Origin: UBA5796 sp040752455
GTDB lineage: Bacteria; Chloroflexota; Anaerolineae; Anaerolineales; Villigracilaceae
DNA length: 64,000 bases
Assembly: GCA_049324115.1 (NCBI GenBank)
Contig: JBMOMN010000017.1
Coordinates: forward strand, 60,341 to 124,340
Direction: 5' to 3'
The first letter of the stretch is position 1, and each line of letters begins with the position of its first letter. Under the pieces are notes generated by a model. It made no database searches. It was not told the DNA's origin and was given only the letters and a program-made list of their open reading frames with translations. Shown one piece after another: positions 8,601 to 17,098 of the stretch. The position numbers were made by a program, and so were the translations under genes.

Positions 8601-8757
8601 ACGCAGACGAAAGCGCCTCACGCACCGCCATCGGAGCCGTACTCTCGGAAGCGATCATGATCAACTTGCGGACCTGGCGTTCGGCCTCGATCCGGGTCAG
8701 TTCGTGGATTTCGGGATCGAGGTCGGCCAGCGTGCCGCGGAACAGAAAATCGGACAT
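5608..8757 (-). CDS. Serine hydroxymethyltransferase fused to glycine-cleavage T-protein
   Basis: This is one 1049-residue frame. Residues 1 to about 470 are serine hydroxymethyltransferase (serine + THF to glycine + methylene-THF), with the PLP lysine in STTHKSLDGPRGA near 264 and a C-terminal RLGTPWITQRG. Residues about 636-1049 are the aminomethyltransferase GcvT of the glycine cleavage system, starting at RRTPLYQVHKDLGAKVIPFAGW and containing GYTGEKMAFELFV. Between them lies a region (about 480-590) that looks like a second, degenerate GcvT-type fold, then a peptide PSPQPSPAGRG encoded by an interspersed repeat (about 6940-6985). Both enzymes interconvert glycine and one-carbon folates, so fusion could channel the folate. 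The ATG at 8757 has GGAG upstream. No gcvH or gcvP is in the window. Confidence 0.9.
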   Translation of the reverse strand: MSDFLFRGTLADLDPEIHELTRIEAERQVRKLIMIASESTAPMAVREALSSAFQNIYAEGYPDEETRWMSEEEILDYPARLSHYRRNSDPRYYKGVEYADTVEALARRRAAQAFAANGYSADQIYVNVQALSGGPANNAVYHALMALGETVLGMNLLFGGHLSHGSSVNRSGKWFNAVHYSVNPETQQLDYDQIRALALEHKPKMIIAGYSSYSWVPDWKKFREIADEVGAYLLADISHIGGLVAAGVVPSPVGFAHVVMSTTHKSLDGPRGAVLLTTDAAIAKKLDRAVFPGEQGGPHVNVFAGLALAFKLAQTKQFRQLQAQTVKNAAAMVDQFQKRGLRVPFGGTDTHLINLDCNTIKGPDGAALSGDMASRILDIAGVVVNRNTIPGDKSAKDPSGIRLGTPWITQRGFDEAKSRQLADIIADVLLACAPHSVDTPRQGRQRRAKLDFDVLNNAKIKIRDLALAAGMDFEPATHGYPHFYYVDDVSAAGVFRLTGPRVRQMLDYAVSSDLSTLKPGSVQATGLSLPGADVSGTLACVAFDEYVLSVPAEGAARVATWLRDLSDGYVSFNLDGSADYSERRMPGPFTVMPSPQPSPAGRGSLVSADKPWFIGIQAGVQKEALPSFEWEEKESELRRTPLYQVHKDLGAKVIPFAGWEMPVWYTSVMEEHLATRQAAGLFDVAHMGVYSVEGPDAASFLDTICANDCGGLEPGESLYSQFLTQEAEVIDDTLVYRRAWDRFLVVVNASNDDKDRAWFESVRDGVVKIDNARPWARTYGYEAVIRNLRDPKAGNDMRVDIALQGPRSRDILLAMGVDAGTRARIMKLKRTELCDAVVGGFDLIVSRTGYTGEKMAFELFVHPERAVDFWNAVLKAGEKFGVKPIGLGARDSLRTEAGLPLYGHEMGLGSGKMGHKDLGVAEGGFGSYVKPYKPYFIGRDAFVANEKTRKGVVVRFRFSEKGVRMAHNGDPVVDKRGKAIGWVTSCAVDAEGFLTGQAYLDLKSAEVDTPVFVYQSAPEKAGPAPAGMTLGDKAVLPTAAVVVSRFPKL

Positions 8758-8777
8758 TAGGGACTCCAGTTATCAGG

Positions 8778-8889
8778 AAATAGAGAGTAGAGAATAGTGA
8801 GGAGAGAGTAGGATTTCGAGAATGGAGAATAACAATTTGTCAGTAGACACTTGATAAACTACTCTCTATTCTCTGTTTTCTTATCTCTG
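8778..8889. repeat. Heptamer-type array with inverted arms
   Basis: Degenerate 7-base units (GAGAGTA, GAGAATA, GAGAATG) run from about 8778 to 8830. Complementary units (TACTCTC, TATTCTC, TTATCTC) follow at about 8855-8889, so the element can fold into a long imperfect hairpin. It lies just upstream of the SHMT-GcvT start. Confidence 0.75.
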
Positions 8890-9212
8890 CCTTTGAATTG
8901 TAGGACGATAGAGGGTTAGGGTCAAGCCCTGGGGCCAATTTGTGACAAATGTCATGATTGCATTGTCCCGGATTTTCAGTATTCTTATAGGTGGAGGTGC
9001 TTTTTATGAGGCAGCAAACTCGGAGAGGAGGACGGACGGGGTAAAGATGTATAAGTCCGTTCGAGAGTAAAGGGAGAGGAGGCAGTGAACCAGCGCCCCG
9101 AGATGGTCGCTTAACCTGTCGGACAGGCAGGTGAGGGCGTTGAGGAGCCAGTAGCGAAACCGGCCCGTGTGGTCGGTTATTTGTTTAAGGCTAAGTCCTC
9201 GGGAGGGACGAG
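8890..9212 (+). promoter_or_regulatory. Leader region of the 2511-residue protein gene, with a putative promoter
   Basis: TTGTCC (8963-8968), 17 bases and TATAGG (8986-8991) form a possible promoter. That would give a leader of over 200 bases before the ATG at 9213, which has a good GGGAGG ribosome-binding site. The leader is GC-rich and contains an inverted repeat (CCTGTCGGACAGG, about 9115-9127). No known riboswitch was recognised. A 73-codon antisense frame here is not considered a gene. Confidence 0.4.
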
Positions 9213-12200
9213 ATGAACAGATCAAAAATTTTCAATATCATCACAATTTTGTCGCTGATATTGTCGCTCATCGGGGGAACCTCGACCGTTTCGGCGCAAA
9301 GCCCGGGCGTGTGTCATGTGGATGCGGATGCCGTTGGGGTGAATGACGGCTCATCCTGGGCTGATGCCTACGTTGACCTGCAATCGGCGCTTGGCGATTC
9401 CGCCTGTGTCGAGATCTGGGTGGCGGCTGGGGTCTACAAGCCCGGATCGGGAACCAACCGCTCGGCCAGCTTCCAGCTTTCGAGCGGGGTCGGACTCTAC
9501 GGCGGCTTTGCCGGGACCGAAACCGAACGCGACCAGCGCGACTGGCAGGCGAACGTCTCGATTTTGAGCGGCGACATTGATAACAATGACCTCAACGACG
9601 ACGGCAATTTCATCGCCGAATCAATTGACGATATCCAGGGTGACAACTCCTATCACGTCGTGGTGGGCAGCGGCACGGACAACACGGCGGTGCTGGATGG
9701 CTTCGTGGTCACGGCTGGAGAGACGCTGCTCCAGTGGAACGTCTATCCCAACTCCAATGGCGGCGGCATGTTCAACGAGAACGGCAGTCCGACGATCTCG
9801 CATGTCACCTTCAGCGGGAATTCTGGCGCCTGGGGCGGAGGCATGGAGAACCGATACAGCAATCCAGTCTTAACTGATGTCACATTCGTCGGGAATGCCT
9901 GTCACTGGGATACGGCTTGGGGCTGGGGCGGTGGGATGTTGAATTATGCGAGCAGCCCGATATTGAATGATGTTCGATTCATCAGCAACTCCGTGTATCA
10001 AGACGGTGGTGCGATGAATAACGGCGCAGGGAGTAATCCACAGCTGACCAACGTCACATTCATCGGTAACTCTGCGCATGGCGGTGGAGGTATTTTCAAC
10101 AATGGCAGCAGTCCAACGCTGACCAACATCCTGTTTCTGGGAAACCATGCCGATAGCGCAGCCGGGATGGTCAACTACAGCAGCAGTAGCCCAACCCTGA
10201 CAAATGTAGTGTTTAGCGGAAACTATGCGGCCAGGGACATCTATTACGATTCGGCGGCAATGACCAACTCCTATAGCAGTAACCCGATTTTGACTAATGT
10301 GACCTTCAGCCATAATGTTGGCGGTAATGCTGTTGTAGTCAACACAGAAAACAGCCATCCGGCATTGGTCAATGATATTATGTGGGGCAGTGCGCTCACC
10401 CTCAGTGGTTTGATTTACAATGACGCGACGAGCACGACAACAGTCACATATTCCGACCTGGAAGGCGGATATCCCGGCGCGAACAACCTTGACGCCGATC
10501 CGCTCTTTGCCGATGCGGACGGCGCGGATGATGTCTTCGGCACTGCCGACGATGACCTGAGCCTGCTGCCCGGCAGCCCGGCCATCGACGCCGGGGACGA
10601 TGCAAACTGTCCGGCCACCGATCTGCGTGGCGTCACGCGGCCCCAAGGCGCGCACTGCGATATGGGCGCGTATGAATCCGACGCGCAGCCTCCTACAAAG
10701 GTCGGCCTGGTCACGGATGAGGGTGGCGTAGATGACCTGTCTTTCAACATGATGGCATACCAGGGCTTGCAGCAGGCCGAGACCGATCTGGGGATCACCG
10801 GCACGCTCTACGAGTCCGCCAGCAGCGACGATTACGTCCCGCTCCTGCAGCAATGCGCGGACGACGGGAACGATCTGTGCTTTGCTGTCGGATTCTCGAT
10901 GGCGGATGCGATTGCCTCCGTCGCCAACGCGAATCCGGATACGGCATTTGCGATTTTGGACGTTGACCAGGAAAATCCCCCGGCCAACCTGCGCGGCATC
11001 CGCTTCGACGAGAAGCAGGCCGGGTATCTGGCGGGCGCGCTCGCGGGGAAGATGGGCGAAATCGTTGGCGTAGTTGGCGGGATAGCCGTCCCGGCTGTCG
11101 TTGGATTTGTGGAGGGCTATCGCAACGGCGCCCAATGCGCCAACCCGAATGCGACCGTGTTGATCGAATACACCGGCACATTTACCGACCCGGCCCTGGG
11201 CGCGGCCACGGCGCAGAATATGATCGACCAGGGCGCGCATGTGATCTTCGGCGCGGCAGGTGGGACTGGCAATGGAGCCATCCTGTACAGCGCAGGGCAG
11301 GGCATCAGGAGCATCGGCGTTGATACGGACCAATACCTGACGCTCTTCGGGAACGGCGCTGTGCCAGGATCGTATTACCTGCTCACCAGCGCGATGAAGA
11401 ACCTCAATGTCGTGGTTTATCGGACCATTGAAGATTACCTCAACGGGAATTTCTCCTCCGGCACGGTAACGTATCACCTGGCGGATGGCGGCGTGGGATT
11501 GGCGCCCTATCACGAGGCTTACAATTACATCCCCCAGCCCATCAGGGACTATGTGGAGTATGACGTGAAAAGCGGCATTCTCGACGGGAGCATTGACGTC
11601 AATGAAACCTGCCGCGAGGAGCCATCCAATCCTAACTTTGGCACCTGGGACTGGCACACTGTCCACGGTTACAACTGGCCGCTGGGCGATCTGGTCACAC
11701 TCACTGTGGACAATGATGCAGATCCCGGCAACGGAACGCTTTACACGGGTATTGACACATCCCATGTCGCCCCATGGAATCCCGATAGTACCGCAGTGGA
11801 ATATGAGGTTCCTTTCAACCTCCAAGTCGGCCATGTCATGACGATGTCCGATGGCATTGTAACTAAAACGATGACGGTCGTGGATATCGCCGTGACCAGT
11901 GTGGATCCGGTGCAGGATACTGTCTTTGGCACGGCTCCCGCCGGCTGGGAAGTCAACATTGATTTGCATAATAGTGGCGGACGCAGGCACACAGTGGCAG
12001 ATGGCAATGGTAACTGGACAGCAGATTTCGCCCATGCAGGGCTACAAGAGGATGAGCAAGATATTGTCGATCTGGTTCCTGGCATCAGCGGGAACGCGTA
12101 TACACCAGATAGTGACGGTGATTCTACAGGCGTCAATTGGCGCGTGCCACAGCCTGTAGTTTGGGCTCACCCCAACGATTCCGAAGAAGATTGGATCGAC

Positions 12201-15200
12201 GCACGTGACTGGAATTTTGGGGAAACAATTCAACTGACGATTGATAATGATACCGATCCATCCAACGGCACACTTTACACTGATAGCGGCGTCGTTGGTC
12301 CCGCAAACTGGAATCCGTCAGTCGGTGTCAAGGAATTCCATCTTGGGGATTTCGATCTGCAGCCTGGTCATATTGTCACCGTGGGTGGACCGACAACAAC
12401 CAAAACCCTGGTCATTACCAATCTCGATGTCACTGACATCAATCCCGAATTGGATACGATTAGTGGTACAGCCGTAGCTGGATCAGCTGTGCAAGTTTGG
12501 TTCCATGAAGAGGAGTGCAACTTTGAGACTCTTGCGGATGAAAATGGGTTTTGGACAGTTGATTTCACCCCATGCGACGTCAGACCGGGCATTGGAGGCG
12601 GGATTGGGCAAATGGATGCCGATGAAGATAGTACAGTTTACTTCTGGCGCGTGCCCAACCCCACCTTCGCAGTAAGGGTAAACTCTAATTGGATCGAGGC
12701 GAACGGGTGGGAATTGGGCGCATCCCTGATCCTGGAAATAGATGATCCAGACAATGGTCCCGGTGTGGATTACACAGATACTCAAATTGTGGAAGAAGCC
12801 CCTTGGGATCCCAATCAAACCTACGTTGAGATTCACTTTGAAGGGTTATATGATGCGCAGCCTGAAGACGTGGTGACGTTGACGGATGGTGTTACTTCTA
12901 AAACACACATCGTTACCAGCATTGAAATTACAGGATATGATCTCGAAAATGACCTTGTCTTCGGTATTGCTGATCCAGATTCGTACGATTTGTTAGTATA
13001 TGCTTGCGGCGATGGCAATTGCTCTACCAGGCATGTAGATTCTGATGGTGATGGAAATTGGATGGCGGACTTCGGGAATCCAGGCGCCCAGGATGACGAA
13101 CAAGACACCTATGATATTGCAGGCGGAACCTGGCTGGATGCCCAACAAGGGGATGAAGATGGTGATTACACATTTAATGGACTGGGAATTCCCAACCCGA
13201 CCTTTGGCGTCCGGGCCAATACGGATCAGGTCGAAGGCTGGGAATGGCCCCTGGGCGCGACCGTCACCGTGACGGTTGACGACCCGTCAACCCCGGCCGA
13301 ACCGGATGCGACCGGGAGCGCCGTAGTCTACGACGCGCCCTGGAATCCGGGCGAGCATCGCTTCGACCTGGACCTGCGCGAAGCGATAGACATCCTGCCC
13401 GGTTTCGTCGTGACCGTCACGGACGGGAACACGTCGAAGCAGCATACGGTACTCGACCTCACTTTCACCGGCATTGATGTGGACGCGGACACCGTGAACG
13501 GGGTCGGCGTGCCGGACAGCCCGGTCAATGTGTGGACGTGCGACGACATCGGCTGCGTCAACCGGGAAGAATTCGCAGACCAGGATGGCAACTGGAGCGT
13601 GGACTTCAGCGTCCCTGGCGACCAGGACTGGGAGCAGGCGACAGCCGACCTGCAATATGGTTCATGGATCGATTCGTCGCAACCCGATGAAGACGGCGAC
13701 AGCACCATGTTCGGGTTGAATGTGCCCAACCCCAACTTCTCGGCCCGCCTGACCGAAAACGAAGTGCATGGGTACGAATGGCCGCTGGGTGCGCCCATTA
13801 CCCTGACGATTGACGATCCCGCCACGCCCGAACCGGTGGATTACGCAGACGCCCAAACCGTCGTCGTTGCCGATTGGGACCCGAACCAGACCTGGGTCCA
13901 GTTCAGGCTGTGGGAGAACGGGTTCAACCTCCAGGGTGGGATGACCGTCACGATGTCCGACGGGCAGATCACCAAGAGTCATGTCGTCACAAGCCTGACC
14001 GTCACTGCCGTTGATCCGAATGCCGACACGGTCTCAGGCACCGCCGCTCCCGGCACACAGGTGGACATCGGGCACATCTACTGCGACGAGACCGGCTGCT
14101 ACGGCTTCCGCCGCGAGATCGCCGATGCGAACGGCGATTGGCTGGCGGATTTCTCCGTCCCCGGTGAAGATGACGACGAGCAGGATATCGTTGACATCAC
14201 GCCGGGCATGGGCAACGAAGCCCGTCAATGCGACGAGGACGGCGATTGCACCCAGTATGGCTGGCGCGCCGCCGAACCGCGCATAGACGTGCGCCTCACC
14301 GACTACCGCATCGAAGCCTTCGACTGGCCCCTGGGCGCGACCGTCACCCTGACGGTTGACGACCCCGCCACGCTGGATAACCCCGATCTCGCCCAAAGCG
14401 GCGTGGTAACGGAGCACGACCCGCAAGGCCTGACCTGGTTGGTCTTCGACTACGCCGGGGCCTTCGATGTCCAGGCCGGGTTCCTCGTGACCGTCAGCGA
14501 CGGGTCTCTCACGAAGCAGATTTACGTCCACCCGCTGGCAGTCACCTCCGTCAACGTGGACACTGACCAGGCCTTCGGCTCCGCCGCGCCCGGAAGCCAG
14601 GTGTGGGTTTACGTTTGGGCCGCCGAACTTTCCCGCCTGGTGAACCGCTACGTGACCGCCGACGCTTCCGGCTCCTGGACCGCCGACTTCTCCGTCCCCG
14701 GGCCGATGCCTGAAGAACAGGACGTTTTCGACATCGTTGGCAACATGGAAGTCGCCGCCCGCCAGAGCGACGAGGACGGCGACTACACCCGCTTCGGCTA
14801 CTGGACGCCGAAGGAACCCTTCATCGAAGTCTACCCGGTGGACGACGAAGTAGTGGCCGCCAACTGGCCCGCCGGCGCCCTGGCAACCCTGACCGTTGAC
14901 GACCCCGCCACCCCGCTCTCGCCGGACTACACCACATCCAGGATCATCCGACCGCTCGCCGGTTTCGATGACAGGGACACGGTCGTCGCCTTCCGACTGG
15001 CCGGTCTCTTCGACATCCAGCCCGGCTACATCGTCACGCTGGACGACGGCGTAACGGCGAAGACGGTCGTCGTCACGGACCTCGACGTATCCGCTGCCGA
15101 CCCGGAGACGGACACCATCACCGGCGCCGCCGCGCCGGGAAGCGACGTGGACCTCGACGCCTGCGGGCCTGCCGGGATCGCCGATTGTATCTGGACGCGC

Positions 15201-16748
15201 GCGACCGCCGACGGCTCCGGCCAGTGGAGCGTGGAGGCCGCCGCGCAGGGATACGACCTGCAGCCCGGCGTCTCCGGCGCGGCAGCCCGGTTCGACGAAG
15301 ACGGCGACAGCACCCGGGTCCGGTTCGCGGTCGTCACCCCGCTCCCGCCGGACTTCCTCCCGACGGAAACGGTCATCGTCCCGGCGGGCGGCTCGATCCA
15401 GATCGCCACCCTGGTGGACTTCAGCCATGATCCCTGGAACACGGGCCTGGTCAACGCCGTGCAAATGGCGATGGACGATTTCGGCGCGATCCAGGGGTTC
15501 GGGGTCACGCAAACGCCCTACGACAGCGACTGCAACGAAGACTTCCTGATCGCCCAGGCCGCCGCCCTGGACGTGATCGCCAATCCTGATTACGTCGGCG
15601 TCATCGGTCACGTCTGCTCCGCCAGCTTCGAAGCCGGACTGCCGCTTTACGACTCCGCGGGTCTCGTGGCCATTTCCGGCTCCTCGACCAAATTCGGCAC
15701 GCCCAACCTCGGGCCGGGCGTCTCCAACCGGGTCATCCTCAACGACTTCTACTACGACTCCTCGGTGTGGACGCAGGTCGTCCAGGCCATGCCCGCCGTC
15801 CAGGAATGGAATGCCCGTTACCAGGCCCGCTTCGGCGACGAGCCGGGCGAGTTTGCCGTGCTTTACTACGACGCGGCGATCCTGCTCCTGGATCGCATCG
15901 CGGAAACCTCCGTGCTCCAGCCGGATGGCAGCCTGCTGATCGCCCGCGCCGCGCTGGCCTCCGCCGTCCGTTCGACCCAAAATTACGAAGGCGTTACCGG
16001 CTGCTTCAGCCTCGACGGCCGCGGCGACCGCCTGCCCGAGGAAGGCGACTGCAACCACGCCCCTGAGATAGAGCAAATCACTGCGCCTCTTGAGCCGGTG
16101 CAAATCGGACAGACTACCATGGCGACGGCCACGTTCGCGGATCCCGACCCCGGTGACACACACACCGCGCTCTGGGATTGGGGCGACGGCTTATCCACCA
16201 CGCTTCTCGCGACGCCGCCAACTGTTTCCGCCTTCCATAACTACACCACATCCGGAGTCTATACCGTTACCGTGACTATCACCGACGCGGCTGGCGCTTC
16301 GGACACCGGAGCCTTCCAGTACGTGGTCATCTACGACCCCAGCGGCGGATTCGTCACCGGCGGCGGTTGGTTCATTGACCCGGCCAGCGGTGCCAAAGCC
16401 CACTTCGGCTTCAACCCGAAATATCACAAGGACGGCACGCTCAAGGGCGAGACCGAGTTCAAGCTGGACGGTTTGAAGTTCAAGAGCGTCACTCACGACT
16501 GGCTGATCATCAGCGGGGCCAAAGCGATGTTCACGGGGACCGGCTCCGTCAACGGCTCCGGCAGCTACCGCTTCTTCGTCAACGTGATTGACGGTAAAAT
16601 CGCCGGCGGCGCGGACAGGCTCCGCATCCTTATCTGGGACGAAGCCACCGGCGAAGTGATCTACGACAACCAGCCCGGCGCGTCCATCTTTGCCGATCCC
16701 GTGACTGTGATCGGAGGCGGCTCCATCGTCGTCCATAAAGCCAGGTAA
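9213..16748 (+). CDS. Giant secreted multidomain protein: beta-helix, BMP-type binding domain, seven repeats, second binding domain, PKD
   Basis: The product has 2511 residues. A signal peptide spans 1-28. Residues 30-494 form a parallel beta-helix built on SPTLTNVTFSGN-type coils and ending in DLRGVTRPQG..DMGAYES. Residues 496-799 match the BMP/PnrA-type lipoprotein binding fold (KVGLVTDEGGVDDLSFN, SIGVDTDQY). Residues 806-2042 are seven copies of a beta-rich unit of about 177 residues. Each copy opens with a WPLGA.VTLTVDDP-like motif, has PG..VT.SDG..TK in the middle and ends with DEDGDST. Residues about 2055-2285 resemble a LivJ-type binding domain that has lost its middle section. A PKD domain (about 2290-2378, WDWGDG) and a GGFVTGGGWFIDP-type tail follow. 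It is probably surface-exposed or released. No LPXTG-type anchor is seen. Ligand and role are unknown. Confidence 0.88.
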   Translation: MNRSKIFNIITILSLILSLIGGTSTVSAQSPGVCHVDADAVGVNDGSSWADAYVDLQSALGDSACVEIWVAAGVYKPGSGTNRSASFQLSSGVGLYGGFAGTETERDQRDWQANVSILSGDIDNNDLNDDGNFIAESIDDIQGDNSYHVVVGSGTDNTAVLDGFVVTAGETLLQWNVYPNSNGGGMFNENGSPTISHVTFSGNSGAWGGGMENRYSNPVLTDVTFVGNACHWDTAWGWGGGMLNYASSPILNDVRFISNSVYQDGGAMNNGAGSNPQLTNVTFIGNSAHGGGGIFNNGSSPTLTNILFLGNHADSAAGMVNYSSSSPTLTNVVFSGNYAARDIYYDSAAMTNSYSSNPILTNVTFSHNVGGNAVVVNTENSHPALVNDIMWGSALTLSGLIYNDATSTTTVTYSDLEGGYPGANNLDADPLFADADGADDVFGTADDDLSLLPGSPAIDAGDDANCPATDLRGVTRPQGAHCDMGAYESDAQPPTKVGLVTDEGGVDDLSFNMMAYQGLQQAETDLGITGTLYESASSDDYVPLLQQCADDGNDLCFAVGFSMADAIASVANANPDTAFAILDVDQENPPANLRGIRFDEKQAGYLAGALAGKMGEIVGVVGGIAVPAVVGFVEGYRNGAQCANPNATVLIEYTGTFTDPALGAATAQNMIDQGAHVIFGAAGGTGNGAILYSAGQGIRSIGVDTDQYLTLFGNGAVPGSYYLLTSAMKNLNVVVYRTIEDYLNGNFSSGTVTYHLADGGVGLAPYHEAYNYIPQPIRDYVEYDVKSGILDGSIDVNETCREEPSNPNFGTWDWHTVHGYNWPLGDLVTLTVDNDADPGNGTLYTGIDTSHVAPWNPDSTAVEYEVPFNLQVGHVMTMSDGIVTKTMTVVDIAVTSVDPVQDTVFGTAPAGWEVNIDLHNSGGRRHTVADGNGNWTADFAHAGLQEDEQDIVDLVPGISGNAYTPDSDGDSTGVNWRVPQPVVWAHPNDSEEDWIDARDWNFGETIQLTIDNDTDPSNGTLYTDSGVVGPANWNPSVGVKEFHLGDFDLQPGHIVTVGGPTTTKTLVITNLDVTDINPELDTISGTAVAGSAVQVWFHEEECNFETLADENGFWTVDFTPCDVRPGIGGGIGQMDADEDSTVYFWRVPNPTFAVRVNSNWIEANGWELGASLILEIDDPDNGPGVDYTDTQIVEEAPWDPNQTYVEIHFEGLYDAQPEDVVTLTDGVTSKTHIVTSIEITGYDLENDLVFGIADPDSYDLLVYACGDGNCSTRHVDSDGDGNWMADFGNPGAQDDEQDTYDIAGGTWLDAQQGDEDGDYTFNGLGIPNPTFGVRANTDQVEGWEWPLGATVTVTVDDPSTPAEPDATGSAVVYDAPWNPGEHRFDLDLREAIDILPGFVVTVTDGNTSKQHTVLDLTFTGIDVDADTVNGVGVPDSPVNVWTCDDIGCVNREEFADQDGNWSVDFSVPGDQDWEQATADLQYGSWIDSSQPDEDGDSTMFGLNVPNPNFSARLTENEVHGYEWPLGAPITLTIDDPATPEPVDYADAQTVVVADWDPNQTWVQFRLWENGFNLQGGMTVTMSDGQITKSHVVTSLTVTAVDPNADTVSGTAAPGTQVDIGHIYCDETGCYGFRREIADANGDWLADFSVPGEDDDEQDIVDITPGMGNEARQCDEDGDCTQYGWRAAEPRIDVRLTDYRIEAFDWPLGATVTLTVDDPATLDNPDLAQSGVVTEHDPQGLTWLVFDYAGAFDVQAGFLVTVSDGSLTKQIYVHPLAVTSVNVDTDQAFGSAAPGSQVWVYVWAAELSRLVNRYVTADASGSWTADFSVPGPMPEEQDVFDIVGNMEVAARQSDEDGDYTRFGYWTPKEPFIEVYPVDDEVVAANWPAGALATLTVDDPATPLSPDYTTSRIIRPLAGFDDRDTVVAFRLAGLFDIQPGYIVTLDDGVTAKTVVVTDLDVSAADPETDTITGAAAPGSDVDLDACGPAGIADCIWTRATADGSGQWSVEAAAQGYDLQPGVSGAAARFDEDGDSTRVRFAVVTPLPPDFLPTETVIVPAGGSIQIATLVDFSHDPWNTGLVNAVQMAMDDFGAIQGFGVTQTPYDSDCNEDFLIAQAAALDVIANPDYVGVIGHVCSASFEAGLPLYDSAGLVAISGSSTKFGTPNLGPGVSNRVILNDFYYDSSVWTQVVQAMPAVQEWNARYQARFGDEPGEFAVLYYDAAILLLDRIAETSVLQPDGSLLIARAALASAVRSTQNYEGVTGCFSLDGRGDRLPEEGDCNHAPEIEQITAPLEPVQIGQTTMATATFADPDPGDTHTALWDWGDGLSTTLLATPPTVSAFHNYTTSGVYTVTVTITDAAGASDTGAFQYVVIYDPSGGFVTGGGWFIDPASGAKAHFGFNPKYHKDGTLKGETEFKLDGLKFKSVTHDWLIISGAKAMFTGTGSVNGSGSYRFFVNVIDGKIAGGADRLRILIWDEATGEVIYDNQPGASIFADPVTVIGGGSIVVHKAR

Positions 16749-16767
16749 ACCACGCTCAAGTGAATCG

Positions 16768-16807
16768 AAAGCCTGACAGTTTGAATGAAACTGTCAGGCT
16801 TTTATTT
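16768..16807 (+). terminator. Strong intrinsic terminator
   Basis: AAAGCCTGACAGTTT, a five-base loop and AAACTGTCAGGCTTT are followed by TATTT, a 15-bp perfect stem just after the giant gene. It lies directly against the 3' end of the opposing tRNA-Val. Confidence 0.93.
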
Positions 16808-16808
16808 G

Positions 16809-16882
16809 TGGGCGCAAAGGGACTCGAACCCCTGACCTCTTCTGTGTAAGAGAAGCGCTCTAACCAACTGAGCTATGCGCCC
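16809..16882 (-). tRNA. tRNA-Val (anticodon UAC)
   Basis: This 74-nt cloverleaf has acceptor GGGCGCA/TGCGCCC, D-arm GCTC..GAGC, anticodon stem CTTCT/AGAAG with loop CTTACAC (anticodon TAC) and T-arm AGGGG-TTCGAGT-CCCTT. The discriminator is A, and the 3' CCA is not encoded. Confidence 0.96.
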
Positions 16883-16892
16883 GTGCGGGCCA

Positions 16893-16920
16893 ATTATAAT
16901 CCAAGTTGCAAGGCCGCCAA
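16893..16920 (-). promoter_or_regulatory. Promoter of tRNA-Val(UAC)
   Basis: Read on the minus strand, TTGGCG (16920-16915), 16 bases and TATAAT (16898-16893) place the -10 box ten bases before the first tRNA base at 16882. Confidence 0.65.
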
Positions 16921-16958
16921 TCTCTAACCAGGGTGTATCTTTTTCGGCATGTAATCTT

Positions 16959-17016
16959 GTCGTTCGCCATTATGCTCATACTTCGGGTATAGTTAACCCA
17001 TGTCCCTGCGCACGCG
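16959..17016 (+). repeat. Displaced copy of the promoter and first codons of the 25.9-kb sensor gene
   Basis: These 58 bases match 25874-25931 at about 52 positions. They include TATAGT-TAACCC-ATG and the first six codons (MSLRTR). The match ends abruptly at GCGCACGCG, where the minus-strand ferredoxin fragment begins. It marks a recombination junction. Confidence 0.85.
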
Positions 17017-17078
17017 GCGGTGCAACTCTGACAGGCGAAGCATTTATCAAGGTCAATCACCATTCCCCAGCGGGGCAT
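17012..17078 (-). pseudogene. N-terminal stub of a 4Fe-4S ferredoxin subunit
   Basis: The ATG at 17078, with GGAGG five bases upstream, starts MPRWGMVIDLDKCFACQSCT, the classic beginning of the iron-sulfur subunit (PsrB/NrfC/DmsB type) of molybdopterin oxidoreductases. After about 22 residues the frame runs into the displaced sensor-gene segment and loses all similarity. The gene order, catalytic subunit then electron-transfer subunit, is that of a real operon, but only the first cysteine cluster survives. Confidence 0.8.
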
Positions 17079-17098
17079 GTCTACCTCCAAAAATCGGG

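Noticed and set aside
9004..9225. 73-codon minus-strand frame before the giant gene, possibly a transposase tail
   Set aside because: It contains FRYWLLNALTCLSDRLSDHL, which looks vaguely helical, but it overlaps the leader of a well-supported gene and matches no family I can name.
9870..12035. 721-codon minus-strand frame opposite the giant gene
   Set aside because: It is antisense to clear beta-helix and BMP-domain coding, with no motif and no ribosome-binding site. The same applies to the 709-codon frame at 14034-16163.
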